From positions 186,001 through 250,000 of the forward strand of contig NZ_VFPM01000003.1 of assembly GCF_006716675.1 (NCBI RefSeq): DNA of 64,000 nt, given 5' to 3'. The notes under the pieces were generated by a model. It was not told the DNA's origin. It made no database searches and worked only from the letters and a program-made list of their open reading frames with translations. Shown piece by piece: positions 25,725-34,423 of this stretch (its first letter is position 1; every line of letters begins with the position of its first letter). A program made the translations under genes and the position numbers. Origin of the DNA: Humibacillus xanthopallidus (lineage in GTDB: Bacteria; Actinomycetota; Actinomycetes; Actinomycetales; Dermatophilaceae).

Positions 25725-26553
25725 ATGACAGGAAGCAATCTGTGGACCAGCAGTGACGCAGGACCAGTCGCGTCGAGCCTGCCCGTCGATGCGGCGGCAC
25801 TCGCAGCCAGGCTCGCGGCCGTGTCCCAGGACGCGAAGGGCGCCATGCTGTCGCCGAAACTGGACAGGGTGGCGCAGGCCTGCCTCGACCTTTTCGCTGT
25901 GGACGGCGCCGGCATCATGCTGACCGATGACATGGGTTCGCTGCGTTACGTCGTTGCCACCGATGACATCGGACGGCGTCTCGAACACAGGCAGCTTGAG
26001 GCGAACGAAAGCCCAAGCATCGACAGTTTCACAGGGCAGCAACCGGTCACCGTCCAGGACCTCGCAGGCGACCGCCGGTGGCCAGCAATCGGCACTTAAC
26101 CTTCCACCATCCCTCATCAGGCTGCGGGCCGCTTTGGGCGGCTCAGGGATACGCGGCGTCGTCGCCCAGCCCATCCTCCTCGACGACAGCCCCATCGGGA
26201 CGCTCAACCTCTATCGGTCTGCACCAACGAGATGGGGAACCGACGTCACGGCGGGATTGCTCGGCTTCGCCGACGTGGCAGCCCAACTCATACGGGCCTC
26301 CGTCGCAGCCGAGCACGCCGGCGAGCTTGCCGCTCAGTTGACCTATGCCATCGAGCACCGGGCTCCGATCGAACGCGCAGTGGGCTTCCTCATGGCGCGG
26401 CGGCACCTGGGTCAGTCGCAAGCCTTCGCACTGTTGCGCTCCACAACTCGCAACAGCCGCCGAAGAATCGGGGATGTCGCGGACGAGCTGCTCCGTACGG
26501 GCGTCCGGGGTGCCGCTGTGCCCGCCTCCAGCGCTGACACTCCACGGCCGTGA
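25725..26553 (+). pseudogene. GAF-ANTAR regulator, frameshifted
   Basis: Sensor/RNA-binding regulator broken by a +1 frame change. The first frame (25725-26099) encodes the start and GAF half ('ALAARLAAVSQDAKGAMLSP', 'VDGAGIMLTDDMGSLRY', 'VTVQDLAGDRRWPAIGT') and ends at TAA 26097-26099. The second frame continues with 'SGIRGVVAQPILLDDSP', 'IGTLNLYRS' and the ANTAR domain ('RAPIERAVGFLMARRHLGQS'). The shift lies near 26085-26110, exactly where GAF homology passes between frames. Like ctaD, it could be a true mutation or a sequencing error. ANTAR part is otherwise intact. Confidence 0.8.
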
Positions 26554-26612
26554 CGCAACCTGAGCAACACAGAGACACGCGTAACGGCATGCGCCAAATC
26601 TCTTGGACCCGC

Positions 26613-27395
26613 TCAACTGGCAATCGTCGATGCCTCCTCGAGCTCGGACCGCAGCTGCCGCAGGATCCTTCCCAGCATTCGCGACACCTGCATCTGTGTC
26701 GCCCCGATCTCGTCGGCGATGTCGCGTTGACTGCGATCCTCGACGAACCTCAGCTGCAGGACACGGCGCGCTTCCGACGACAAGCCCTCGAGGGCACGGC
26801 GCAGGTCGACGTGGTCGCACACGGCCTCGAGCGCACGATCGCTCACGCAAACCGCGTCCGTCAGGGGGTTGTGCTCGGCCGTCGAGCTCGGCTGATCAAT
26901 GGACGCTGGTCGGAAGCTCGAGTCGGCTTCGTCGGCATGGCTCACGTCAGTCACCGCGACCCCAAGGCATGTAGCGAGCTCGGCGCGTGTCGGCGCGCGT
27001 TGGAGCTCATGCGTCATCACCTCGCGAGTCTGACGCAGCGAGAAGCGCAACTCCTGTACCCGGCGTGACGGCCGCACGACCCAGCCGAGATCCCGAAAGT
27101 GGCGCTTCAGCTCGCCGGTGATCGTCGGCACCGCGAAGCCCGCGAAGTTCTTGCCTTCTTCCGGGCTGTAGCGACGGATCGCCTTCAGCAGGCCCAACCG
27201 AGCAACCTGCAGCAAGTCGTCTCGCTCGATGCCCCGGTTGAAGTAGCGCCGAGCCAGGGCATCACACAGGTCGAGGTGCAGGACAAAGACCTGTTCCACG
27301 AGGTGGTGGCCCTCCGGGCTGTCAAGATCGATGTCGCCGGCCAACGCGGCCAGCAGCGTGCTGGTGCGAGCGTCCCGCTCCTGGTGGATGCGCAT
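26613..27395 (-). CDS. SigB/SigF-type RNA polymerase sigma factor
   Basis: Group 3 sigma-70 factor of about 261 aa. Region 2 is 'RRYFNRGIERDDLLQVARLG', followed by region 3 with 'ELKRHFRDLGWVVRPSRRVQ', and region 4 ends with 'RSQRDIADEIGATQMQVSRM', the -35-binding helix-turn-helix. ATG 27395 has a GGGAG ribosome site; an in-frame ATG at 27521 would add 42 residues that look non-conserved. No anti-sigma (RsbW-like) gene lies beside it, unlike typical sigF operons, so control may come from elsewhere. It is the likely reader of the GTTTC-N14-GGGTAN promoters around it; this link is inferred. Confidence 0.87.
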   Translation of the reverse strand: MRIHQERDARTSTLLAALAGDIDLDSPEGHHLVEQVFVLHLDLCDALARRYFNRGIERDDLLQVARLGLLKAIRRYSPEEGKNFAGFAVPTITGELKRHFRDLGWVVRPSRRVQELRFSLRQTREVMTHELQRAPTRAELATCLGVAVTDVSHADEADSSFRPASIDQPSSTAEHNPLTDAVCVSDRALEAVCDHVDLRRALEGLSSEARRVLQLRFVEDRSQRDIADEIGATQMQVSRMLGRILRQLRSELEEASTIAS

Positions 27396-27695
27396 CCGCT
27401 CCCCGCGAGATGTGCACCAGCTCCTCGAGCGGTCGGTGGTTGGGCTGGTCGCGGGGCAGGTGGTGGGGGTTGGCGTGGGCGACACCGCCCGGACAACAGT
27501 GGACCCAGCGTGAGCAGGCATGCCGCTCCTCCGTCCTCATCTATGAGACAGAGCCGGCACGCAGGTTGGACCGCTCGGATCCTCCACCGTCCCATCGAAG
27601 CGCTCGGGTGGAAAGCCGAAAAACGAAGTGGCAGGGGATGAGACACGATCCTTGGCGCACCGCGCTGGTAACGCGCCCTCGACAGCCGGGTGCCC

Positions 27696-27911
27696 TCACG
27701 GATCAAGCTGGTCCCCAGACGAATTCATCCCCGTTTCCGCTTGCTGGTGCAGTTCCTCCACCAACTGCTTCTCACGTCGTCTGAGATCAGCAACGGCCGC
27801 AGATTGCCCGCTGCCCGGGATAGTGCCCGCCCGAGAGTGGAGCGTGGCGTGACGAAGCGCGTCTTCCACCTGGGCCAGCTCGGAGATCAGAGCTCGAATC
27901 GACGTTCCCAT
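27696..27911 (-). CDS. Small coiled-coil-like conserved protein (paralogue at 63529)
   Basis: Protein of 71 aa. The first ~25 residues 'SIRALISELAQVEDALRHAT' and a second helix 'VADLRRREKQLVEELHQQAE' suggest two helices or a coiled coil. It is clearly related to the protein at 63529-63747, which has the same two blocks. It begins nine bases after a -10 box on the minus strand, so the mRNA is probably leaderless. Function unknown. Confidence 0.7.
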   Translation of the reverse strand: MGTSIRALISELAQVEDALRHATLHSRAGTIPGSGQSAAVADLRRREKQLVEELHQQAETGMNSSGDQLDP

Positions 27912-27920
27912 GAAAGGGCG

Positions 27921-27945
27921 ATACCCGCCGCACGGTGAAGCTAAC
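27921..27945 (-). promoter_or_regulatory. SigB/SigF-type promoter for 27911 gene
   Basis: Minus strand GTTAG (27945-27941), 14 bases, GGGTAT (27926-27921), then nine bases to ATG 27911. Confidence 0.6.
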
Positions 27946-27972
27946 GCGCAGCACCCTCGAATCGCTTTGCTG

Positions 27973-27986
27973 TGAAAGCGTTTCGA
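27973..27986. promoter_or_regulatory. LacI-type operator upstream of sugar ABC importer
   Basis: TGAAAGCGTTTCGA matches 13 of 14 positions of the LacI/GalR-family operator pattern TGNAARCGNTTNCA. It overlaps the -35 GTTTC at 27980-27984, so a bound repressor would block the promoter. No LacI gene is present nearby. Confidence 0.5.
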
Positions 27987-28004
27987 CGATCTAAGCGTGG
28001 GTAG
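27980..28004 (+). promoter_or_regulatory. SigB/SigF-type promoter before ABC importer
   Basis: GTTTC (27980-27984), 14-base spacer, GGGTAG (27999-28004). Start codon 28043 is 38 bases further, with a GGAG ribosome site near 28030. Confidence 0.6.
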
Positions 28005-28042
28005 GTGCGTTCCGACGGCGCCCCTCGCGCCCCAGACAGGAG

Positions 28043-29425
28043 ATGACGATGGGATCGATGGTCGCGGGTCGAGTCATGACGTTGGTACTGGTGTGCGGGA
28101 TGGTTGGAGGGTGCGCTGGGGTGGGGGGCTCGGGCGGCGCTGCGCCGTCGCAAGGAGCCTCAGGCTTCTCGGGCAAACCCTCGGGCACGTTGCGAATCAT
28201 GGGCTTCGGCGGGGAGGACGAAGTTGCTCAGGCTCGAGTGAACGCGTTCAAGGCGGCATACACCGACGTGAGCGTCAGCAACAGCAAGGGGGAGTTCGAC
28301 GCCCAGCAGTTCCTGACCGCGCTCGCCAGCTCGAATCCACCGGACCTCGTCTACATGGACCGCAACCTCATCGGCACCTATGCGAAGAAGGGCGCGGTGC
28401 AGCCGTTGGAGGCTTGTGTGTCCGGTCAGTCCATCAACACCTCCCAGTACCGGGAAGCGGCGCTGAAGTCGGTGACGCTGGGCGGCAAGCTCTACGGCAT
28501 ACCGGAGTTCTACGTCGTCACGACCAACCTGGTGGACGGCAAGTCGCTTGCGGCGGCGGGTCTGGGGGCCAAGGACATCCAGACGAAGGACTGGCCTGCG
28601 CTGAAGGCGACGGCGGGGAAGCTCTTCAAGCAGGACGGCAACAAGATCCAGCGAATCGGCTTCGACCCCAAGCTTCCCGAGATGTTCCCGCTGTGGGCGA
28701 CGGCCAACGGGGCGACCCTCATCAAGGACGACGGCGCGCCGAACCTCAACGATCCCAAGGCGGTCGAGGCGCTGAGCTACACCGTCGGCCTCGTCAACGA
28801 CCAGGGCGGGTGGACGAAGTTCAAGTCGTTCCGCGACGCCTACGACATCTTCGGCGAGCAGAACCCTCTGTCGGCGGGGACCGTCGTCGCGTTCCCCATG
28901 GAGAACTGGTACGTCAACGTGCTGCGTGACTTCATCCCCAAGGGGCTCCAGCTCGACGCGGCACCGTTCACCGACCACGAGGGCAAGCCCATCAGCATGG
29001 TCGGCGGCAGCGCGTGGGCCATCCCCAAGGGCGCGAAGAACCCGGTGGCAGCGTGTGCCTGGGCGAAGACGATGACGGACACTGCGACGTGGATGACGGC
29101 TGCCGAAGCCCGCATGGCCAAGGTGAAGAAGGACAAGAGCTTCTTCACGGGTCTCTTCACCGCCAACAAGGTCGCCGACGAGCGCATCCGGTCGACGTAT
29201 CTCACGGATGCTCCCGACCCGGGGTTCAAGCAGGCGATCGAGAGCTACTACGCCACCCTCGACACCGCGACGGCGCTGAACCCCTCGCCGGCCGGTGCGG
29301 AGATCGACGCGGCGTGGAAGAGCGCGGCCGCACGTGCCCTCGCGGGCCAGCCCGCGCAGCAGGCCCTCGACCAGGCGCAGAAGGAGGCGGAGGCGGCCTT
29401 CAGCAAGGCGAACGGCAATGGCTAG
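28043..29425 (+). CDS. ABC importer sugar-binding lipoprotein
   Basis: Extracytoplasmic solute-binding protein of the CUT1 sugar type, 460 aa. A signal peptide ends in a lipobox around 'VCGMVGGCAG' (Cys near residue 24), so it is lipid-anchored. The mature protein has 'GTLRIMGFGGEDEVAQARV', 'NPPDLVYMDRNLIGTYAK' and 'GKLYGIPEFYVVTTNL', as in maltose/glycerol-type binding proteins. Its stop overlaps the next gene's start by eight bases. The two permeases follow, but no ATP-binding subunit, so a shared MsmX/MsiK-like ATPase elsewhere is likely. The substrate is unknown. Confidence 0.85.
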   Translation: MTMGSMVAGRVMTLVLVCGMVGGCAGVGGSGGAAPSQGASGFSGKPSGTLRIMGFGGEDEVAQARVNAFKAAYTDVSVSNSKGEFDAQQFLTALASSNPPDLVYMDRNLIGTYAKKGAVQPLEACVSGQSINTSQYREAALKSVTLGGKLYGIPEFYVVTTNLVDGKSLAAAGLGAKDIQTKDWPALKATAGKLFKQDGNKIQRIGFDPKLPEMFPLWATANGATLIKDDGAPNLNDPKAVEALSYTVGLVNDQGGWTKFKSFRDAYDIFGEQNPLSAGTVVAFPMENWYVNVLRDFIPKGLQLDAAPFTDHEGKPISMVGGSAWAIPKGAKNPVAACAWAKTMTDTATWMTAAEARMAKVKKDKSFFTGLFTANKVADERIRSTYLTDAPDPGFKQAIESYYATLDTATALNPSPAGAEIDAAWKSAAARALAGQPAQQALDQAQKEAEAAFSKANGNG

Positions 29426-30341
29426 GCGAGTTGCGGGGGGCAGACTGCAGCGTCGTGAGGCGCGTTCGGCCTACCTCTTCATCGCGCCGTGGCTCATCGG
29501 CTTCCTCGTCTTCACCGCGGGCCCGATGATCGCGAGCCTGTGGCTCTCCTTCACCGACTACTCCCTCGTCGGCGACACGAAGCCAGTGGGTCTGGTCAAC
29601 TACGAGCAGCTCGTGCAGGACCCGAAGGTCGCGACGTCACTGTCCAACACCTTCGTGTATGCCGCCCTCTTCGTGCCGCTGGGCACCGTCGTCGCGCTCG
29701 CGCTGGCCATGCTCCTCACTAAGGTCGGACGGGCCTCTGGCTTCTTCCGCAGCGTCTTCTACCTGCCCGTCATGACGCCGGCCGTCGCAGCGGGAGCGAT
29801 GTTCCTCCTGCTGCTCAACGGACAGAGGGGACTCGTCAACGAGGTGCTCGGCTGGGTCGGCATCACCGGTCCGGACTGGACCACCGACCCTGCGTGGCTC
29901 AAGCCGTCGCTCGCCCTCGTCAGCCTCTGGACCGTCGGCGGCAGCATCATCATCTACCTCGCTGCACTCAACAACGTGCCGAAGCAGCTCTACGAGGCGG
30001 CCCTGCTCGACGGCGCCGGGCCGGTGCGCCGCTTCGTCAGCATCACGCTGCCCATGATCTCCGGGGCCCTCTTCTTCACGGTGATCACCCACACGATCGC
30101 GGCCATGCAGATGTTCGACCAGGCCTACACGATGTTCTACGGGCCGCAGCAGAAGGCCACGGCATCCGACGAGTCGCTCGTCTACATGGTCTATCTCTTC
30201 CAGAACGGATTCCAGTTCTTCAAGATGGGCTTCGCCTCGGCCATGGCCTGGGTGCTCTTCCTCATCATCCTCGTCATCACGGTCATCCAGGTGCGGGTTG
30301 GCAACCGCTTCGTCTACTACGAAGGAGGGTCGACCCGATGA
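29418..30341 (+). CDS. ABC sugar importer permease 1
   Basis: Inner-membrane permease of about 307 aa with six predicted hydrophobic segments. N-terminal 'YLFIAPWLIGFLVFTAGPMI' is the usual MalF-like first segment, and 'EAALLDGAGPVRRFVSITLP' is the EAA loop that contacts the ATPase. ATG 29418 lies inside the binding-protein stop, and the stop overlaps the second permease by four bases. Together these form a standard CUT1 importer minus the ATPase. Confidence 0.88.
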   Translation: MARRVAGGRLQRREARSAYLFIAPWLIGFLVFTAGPMIASLWLSFTDYSLVGDTKPVGLVNYEQLVQDPKVATSLSNTFVYAALFVPLGTVVALALAMLLTKVGRASGFFRSVFYLPVMTPAVAAGAMFLLLLNGQRGLVNEVLGWVGITGPDWTTDPAWLKPSLALVSLWTVGGSIIIYLAALNNVPKQLYEAALLDGAGPVRRFVSITLPMISGALFFTVITHTIAAMQMFDQAYTMFYGPQQKATASDESLVYMVYLFQNGFQFFKMGFASAMAWVLFLIILVITVIQVRVGNRFVYYEGGSTR

Positions 30342-31261
30342 GCATCGAGACGAGAACGGGCCTGCCGAGTATTGAGACTCCACCGCCTCCCGACGCATCG
30401 GACCTCGAGGTGCGACGCCGGCCCCAGAGGCGTCGTCTCACGGTGGGCCTCGCGGGCCGCTGGGTGCTGTTGCTGGCGGCGAGCATCGCCTTCGCGTATC
30501 CGCTCGTCTGGCTCGTCAGCGCGTCGCTCAAGCCCAAGAGCCAGGTCTTCGACAACCGGCTGGTGCCGGAGACCGTGCAGTGGTCGAACTTCGTCGAAGT
30601 GTGGGATGCAGGGCCCGTATTGCGCTGGCTGATGAACTCCGGGCTCGTCTCGCTCATGGCCGCCCTGACCGTCACGCTGTCCAGTGCCTTCGTCGCGTTC
30701 GGGTTCGCCTACTTCCGCTTCCGACTGCGCGGCGTCCTCTTCGGGCTCGTGCTCGCGACGATGATGCTGCCCGGGGCGGTGACGATGATCCCCGTCTACC
30801 TCATCTGGCACCAGCTCGGTCTCGTCAACACGCAGGTGCCCCTGTGGGCGAACAACCTCTTCGGCTCGGCGTTCTACATCTTCCTCATGCGGCAGTTCTT
30901 CCTCGGCATCCCCAGGGAGCTCTTCCAGGCGGCCCGCATCGACGGGTGCAGCAACGTCGGACTCTTCTGGCGCATTGCCCTCCCGCTCTGCCGGCCGGCC
31001 CTCATCATCGTCTTCATCTTCGAGCTGCAGGCGAGCTGGTCCGACCTGCTTAAGCCCCTCATCTACCTGCAGTCAGAGGAGTACTTCACGATGCCCCGCG
31101 GCCTCAAGCAGATCGTCGACGGCTTCGCGCTCTCGGGTGAGTACCACTGGGAGATCGCGATGGCGGCCACGCTTGTCGCCACGCTGCCGATGATCATCGT
31201 GTTCGCCGTGGGCCAGCGTTACTTCATGGAGGGCCTCGCCACGACGGCGAAGCAGGGTTGA
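30338..31261 (+). CDS. ABC sugar importer permease 2
   Basis: MalG-like inner-membrane permease, about 307 aa, six hydrophobic segments after a ~40-residue cytoplasmic N-terminus. The EAA loop is 'FQAARIDGCSNVGLFWRIAL' where the Glu is Gln. ATG 30338 overlaps the previous stop (ATGA). It ends the importer operon; the next gene starts 262 bases later. Confidence 0.87.
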   Translation: MSIETRTGLPSIETPPPPDASDLEVRRRPQRRRLTVGLAGRWVLLLAASIAFAYPLVWLVSASLKPKSQVFDNRLVPETVQWSNFVEVWDAGPVLRWLMNSGLVSLMAALTVTLSSAFVAFGFAYFRFRLRGVLFGLVLATMMLPGAVTMIPVYLIWHQLGLVNTQVPLWANNLFGSAFYIFLMRQFFLGIPRELFQAARIDGCSNVGLFWRIALPLCRPALIIVFIFELQASWSDLLKPLIYLQSEEYFTMPRGLKQIVDGFALSGEYHWEIAMAATLVATLPMIIVFAVGQRYFMEGLATTAKQG

Positions 31262-31448
31262 GCGGGAGCTGATGGCCCAGCCGGTGAGGCTGCGTTCGTT
31301 CCGCACGAGCGGTGCCGTGACGGGCATGCCCTCCCTCCCATGGCGTCGGGCGTCTTGCCATCAGTGTGTGCCGCTTAGAGCGACGCAGGCACCCCCTGGT
31401 GACGTGGCCCATCGGGCGTTAGTCCGCGCCGACGAGGGTAAGGGGGCC

Positions 31449-31480
31449 GTGACGGATCTCGACTCGTTGATCCGTGTCAC
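31449..31480. promoter_or_regulatory. Imperfect inverted repeat upstream of molybdopterin gene
   Basis: GTGACGGATC (31449-31458) is inverted as GATCCGTGTCAC (31469-31480) with a two-base bulge. It could be a weak terminator for the importer or an operator for the molybdopterin gene at 31524. A possible -10 box GGGTAA lies at 31436-31441 with GTTAG 13 bases upstream. Confidence 0.35.
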
Positions 31481-31523
31481 GTGACCGCTCGCCGACGGCG
31501 CACGCCTGAGAGGGAGGACGCCC

Positions 31524-33944
31524 ATGCCGACCGAGAACCGGATCACCGACATCTGGGGTGACCGCTCGCCGTACCCCCGCGGGGGATCCTGGCCGGTGCG
31601 GGTCGACCAGCATCTCGCCTCTGGGGTGAGCGAGCACGACGTCGACAGGTGGGTGCAGACCGCTTCGACGCTGCACTCCAACGGCGACGCCTACGACCTC
31701 GCGGTGCGCGACGGCCGGATCGTCGGGGTGCGGGGCAGGAGTGACCGGGTCAACCGCGGCCGGCTCGGCCCCAAGGACCTCTTCGGGTGGCAGGCGATCC
31801 AGTCACCTGACCGCCTGACTCAGCCGCTCATCAGGCGAGACGGCCGCCTCGTCGAGGCGTCGTGGGACGAGGCGATGGGGCTCGTCGTGCGCCGGACCCG
31901 GGAGCTGCTCGACGAGCAGGGGCCCAGTGCTGTCGGCTTCTACACGACGGGGCAGCTCTCCCTTGAGGAGTACTACACGCTCGGCCTGGTCGCGCACGGC
32001 GGCATCCGCACGAATCATGTCGACGGCAACACGCGTCTGTGCACGGCGACGGCCGCCGAGGCCCTCAAGGAGTCCTTTGGGTGTGACGGGCAGCCCGGCT
32101 CCTACGCCGACGTCGACCACGCGGACGTCATCGCGCTCTTCGGGCACAACGTCGCCGAGACCCAGACGGTGCTGTGGATGCGGATGCTCGACCGTCTGGC
32201 CGGTGACGACCCTCCGGCGGTGCTGTGCGTCGACCCGCGGCCGACGCCGGTTGCCCGGGCCGCCACGATCCACCTCGCTCCGCGTCCAGGCACGAACGTC
32301 GCGCTCATGAACGCCTTGCTCCACGAGGTCATCGCCTCCGGCAACGTCGACGAGGAGTGGGTGCAGGCGCACACGGTGGGTTACGAGGACCTCGAGAAGC
32401 TCGTGGCCCGCTACTCGCCGGAGTTCGTCAGCCCCATCTGCGACGTACCGGCGATCGACATCCGAGCGGCGGCTGCCCTCGTCGGCGAAGCGGAGGCGCT
32501 GCTGTCGACCGTCCTGCAGGGCTTCTACCAGTCGCACCAGGCGACGGCCGCTGCCGTTCAGGTCAACAACCTGCACCTGCTGCGCGGGATGATCGGCCGC
32601 CCCGGGTGCGGCATCCTCCAGATGAACGGACAGCCCACCGCCCAGAACACCCGGGAGTGCGGTGCCGACGGTGACATGGCGGGCTTCCGCAACTGGAACA
32701 ACCCGTCGCACGTGGCCGAGCTCGCACGGCACTGGAACGTCGAGCCGAAGCAGATTCCGCACGCCACGCCCCCAACTCACGCGATGCAGATCATGCGCTA
32801 CGTCGAGGACGGTTCGATACGGCTCCTCTGGGTCTCGGCCACCAACCCTGCCGTGTCGATGCCTGAGCTCGCCCGGATGCGTTCGATCCTGTCTCAGGAG
32901 CGACTCTTCCTCGTCGTGCAGGACATCTTTCCCACGGAGACGACCGAGCTGGCCGATGTCGTCCTGCCCGCCGCCACGTGGGGAGAGAAGACGGGAACGT
33001 TCACGAACGCGGACCGCACCGTGCACCTCTCAGAGAAGGCGGTGGAGCCGCCGGGCGAGGCACGCTCGGATCTGGACATCTTCGTGGACTTCGCCCGCCG
33101 AATGGGCCTGCAGGACAAGGACGGTCAGCCCCTCGTCCCGTGGTCCACCCCGGAGGAGGCGTTCGACGCCTGGCGCGAGTGCAGTCGGGGCCGGCTGTGC
33201 GACTACAGCGGCCTGAGCTACGAGAAGCTGCGTGGTGGCGGTGGCATCCAGTGGCCGTGCACCGACGAGAGCCCCGACGGCACCGAGCGGCTTTATGCCG
33301 ATGGCATCTTCCGCGCGTCGCCTGACGACTGCGAGTCGTACGGTCGCGACCTCGAGACCGGTGCGCCACTGGAGGAGCAGGAGTACCGCGCGCTCAACCC
33401 CGAAGGACGGGCCGTCATCAAGGCGGCCGACTACCGCCCGGCGCACGAGCTGCCCGACGTCGACCACCCGCTCCAGCTCATCACCGGCCGCACCGTCTAC
33501 CACTTCCACACCCGCACCCGGACCGCCCGCGCCCCAGAGCTGCAGGCGGCCGCCCCCGAGGTCTGGGTCGAGGTCTCGGCCTACGACGCCGCGACGTACG
33601 GCCTCGACGAGGGAGACCTCGCGGAGGTGCGGACCCCGCGGGGGGAGGTGCAGGCGCGCGTGCGCGTGAGCGGCATACGACCCGGGGTCGTGTTCCTGCC
33701 CTTCCACTACGGCTACTGGGACACCCCGGACGGTCGGCAACCGGGCGACCACGGCCGAGCGGCCAACGAGCTCACCCTCACCGACTGGGACCCCGCCTCC
33801 AAGCAACCGATCTTCAAGACTGCAGCCTGCGCGGTCCGCAAGGTCGCTGCAGCAGAGGGTATCCCTTCGCCGGCGCCCACGACGACGGCGTCCGCACCCG
33901 TCTCCGACAATGCGTCAGCGACCACCAGAGGAGGGGTCCGATGA
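31524..33944 (+). CDS. Molybdopterin oxidoreductase lacking N-terminal Fe-S cysteines
   Basis: Molybdenum-cofactor enzyme of the nitrate-reductase/formate-dehydrogenase superfamily, 806 aa. Mo-ligand Cys is in 'DGNTRLCTATAAEALKESFG'; 'ATNPAVSMPELARMRSIL', 'LPAATWGEKTGTFTNADRTV' and C-terminal 'FHYGYWDTPDGRQPGDHGR' are cofactor-binding motifs. The N-terminal [4Fe-4S] domain is present in outline, but where CxxCxxxC is expected the sequence reads 'QTASTLHSNGDAYDLAVRDG', with no cysteine before the Mo-ligand Cys. It may therefore have lost its Fe-S cluster. Its stop overlaps the following gene by four bases. A second, truncated copy ends the window. Confidence 0.85.
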   Translation: MPTENRITDIWGDRSPYPRGGSWPVRVDQHLASGVSEHDVDRWVQTASTLHSNGDAYDLAVRDGRIVGVRGRSDRVNRGRLGPKDLFGWQAIQSPDRLTQPLIRRDGRLVEASWDEAMGLVVRRTRELLDEQGPSAVGFYTTGQLSLEEYYTLGLVAHGGIRTNHVDGNTRLCTATAAEALKESFGCDGQPGSYADVDHADVIALFGHNVAETQTVLWMRMLDRLAGDDPPAVLCVDPRPTPVARAATIHLAPRPGTNVALMNALLHEVIASGNVDEEWVQAHTVGYEDLEKLVARYSPEFVSPICDVPAIDIRAAAALVGEAEALLSTVLQGFYQSHQATAAAVQVNNLHLLRGMIGRPGCGILQMNGQPTAQNTRECGADGDMAGFRNWNNPSHVAELARHWNVEPKQIPHATPPTHAMQIMRYVEDGSIRLLWVSATNPAVSMPELARMRSILSQERLFLVVQDIFPTETTELADVVLPAATWGEKTGTFTNADRTVHLSEKAVEPPGEARSDLDIFVDFARRMGLQDKDGQPLVPWSTPEEAFDAWRECSRGRLCDYSGLSYEKLRGGGGIQWPCTDESPDGTERLYADGIFRASPDDCESYGRDLETGAPLEEQEYRALNPEGRAVIKAADYRPAHELPDVDHPLQLITGRTVYHFHTRTRTARAPELQAAAPEVWVEVSAYDAATYGLDEGDLAEVRTPRGEVQARVRVSGIRPGVVFLPFHYGYWDTPDGRQPGDHGRAANELTLTDWDPASKQPIFKTAACAVRKVAAAEGIPSPAPTTTASAPVSDNASATTRGGVR

Positions 33945-34423
33945 AGATCGGGATGGTTCTCAGAGACCTGCACCACGACGAGGTCGAGCTCGCCCGAGCA
34001 CTGCTGCGGCTGGCCGACAAGCACCGGGCCGACCACGAGTTCTTCCATCTCGGGCACGACCTCGCGGCCTGGTCCAGGAGGCACGTGCGCGACCTCGCTG
34101 CGATCGCAGCGAGGTTCGATGAGCAACTCGACCCTGAGCCCGCCGACTCCGTCCCGGTGGTCGACAGTGCCCGGCGATGGCTCTCCGAGCGCAGTGGACG
34201 CTCTGCCGAGGTCGAGCTGGTCATGGTGCGCGACCTGCGAGAGGTCTACCTGCGAGCATCCTCGGTGCTCACGGACTGGGAGATGATCGGGCAGGCTGCG
34301 CAGGCCATCGTCGACGAGGAGCTCCTCGAGCTGGCTGAGAAGTGTCAGCCGGAGACGAAGAGGCAGGCCACGTGGGCGAACTCCAAGATCAAGGAGTCCT
34401 CGACCCAGGCGCTGGTCGTATGA
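33941..34423 (+). CDS. Helical conserved hypothetical protein, partner of molybdopterin gene
   Basis: Protein of 160 aa, predicted all-helical. It opens 'MKIGMVLRDLHHDEVELARA' and has His/Glu-rich helices ('ADHEFFHLGHDLAAWSRRHV'), reminiscent of ferritin-like or hemerythrin-like bundles. No exact metal motif can be confirmed. It overlaps the molybdopterin gene by four bases and is followed by a membrane protein with a four-base overlap, so all three form an operon. It may be a maturation or electron-transfer partner; this is inference. Confidence 0.65.
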   Translation: MKIGMVLRDLHHDEVELARALLRLADKHRADHEFFHLGHDLAAWSRRHVRDLAAIAARFDEQLDPEPADSVPVVDSARRWLSERSGRSAEVELVMVRDLREVYLRASSVLTDWEMIGQAAQAIVDEELLELAEKCQPETKRQATWANSKIKESSTQALVV

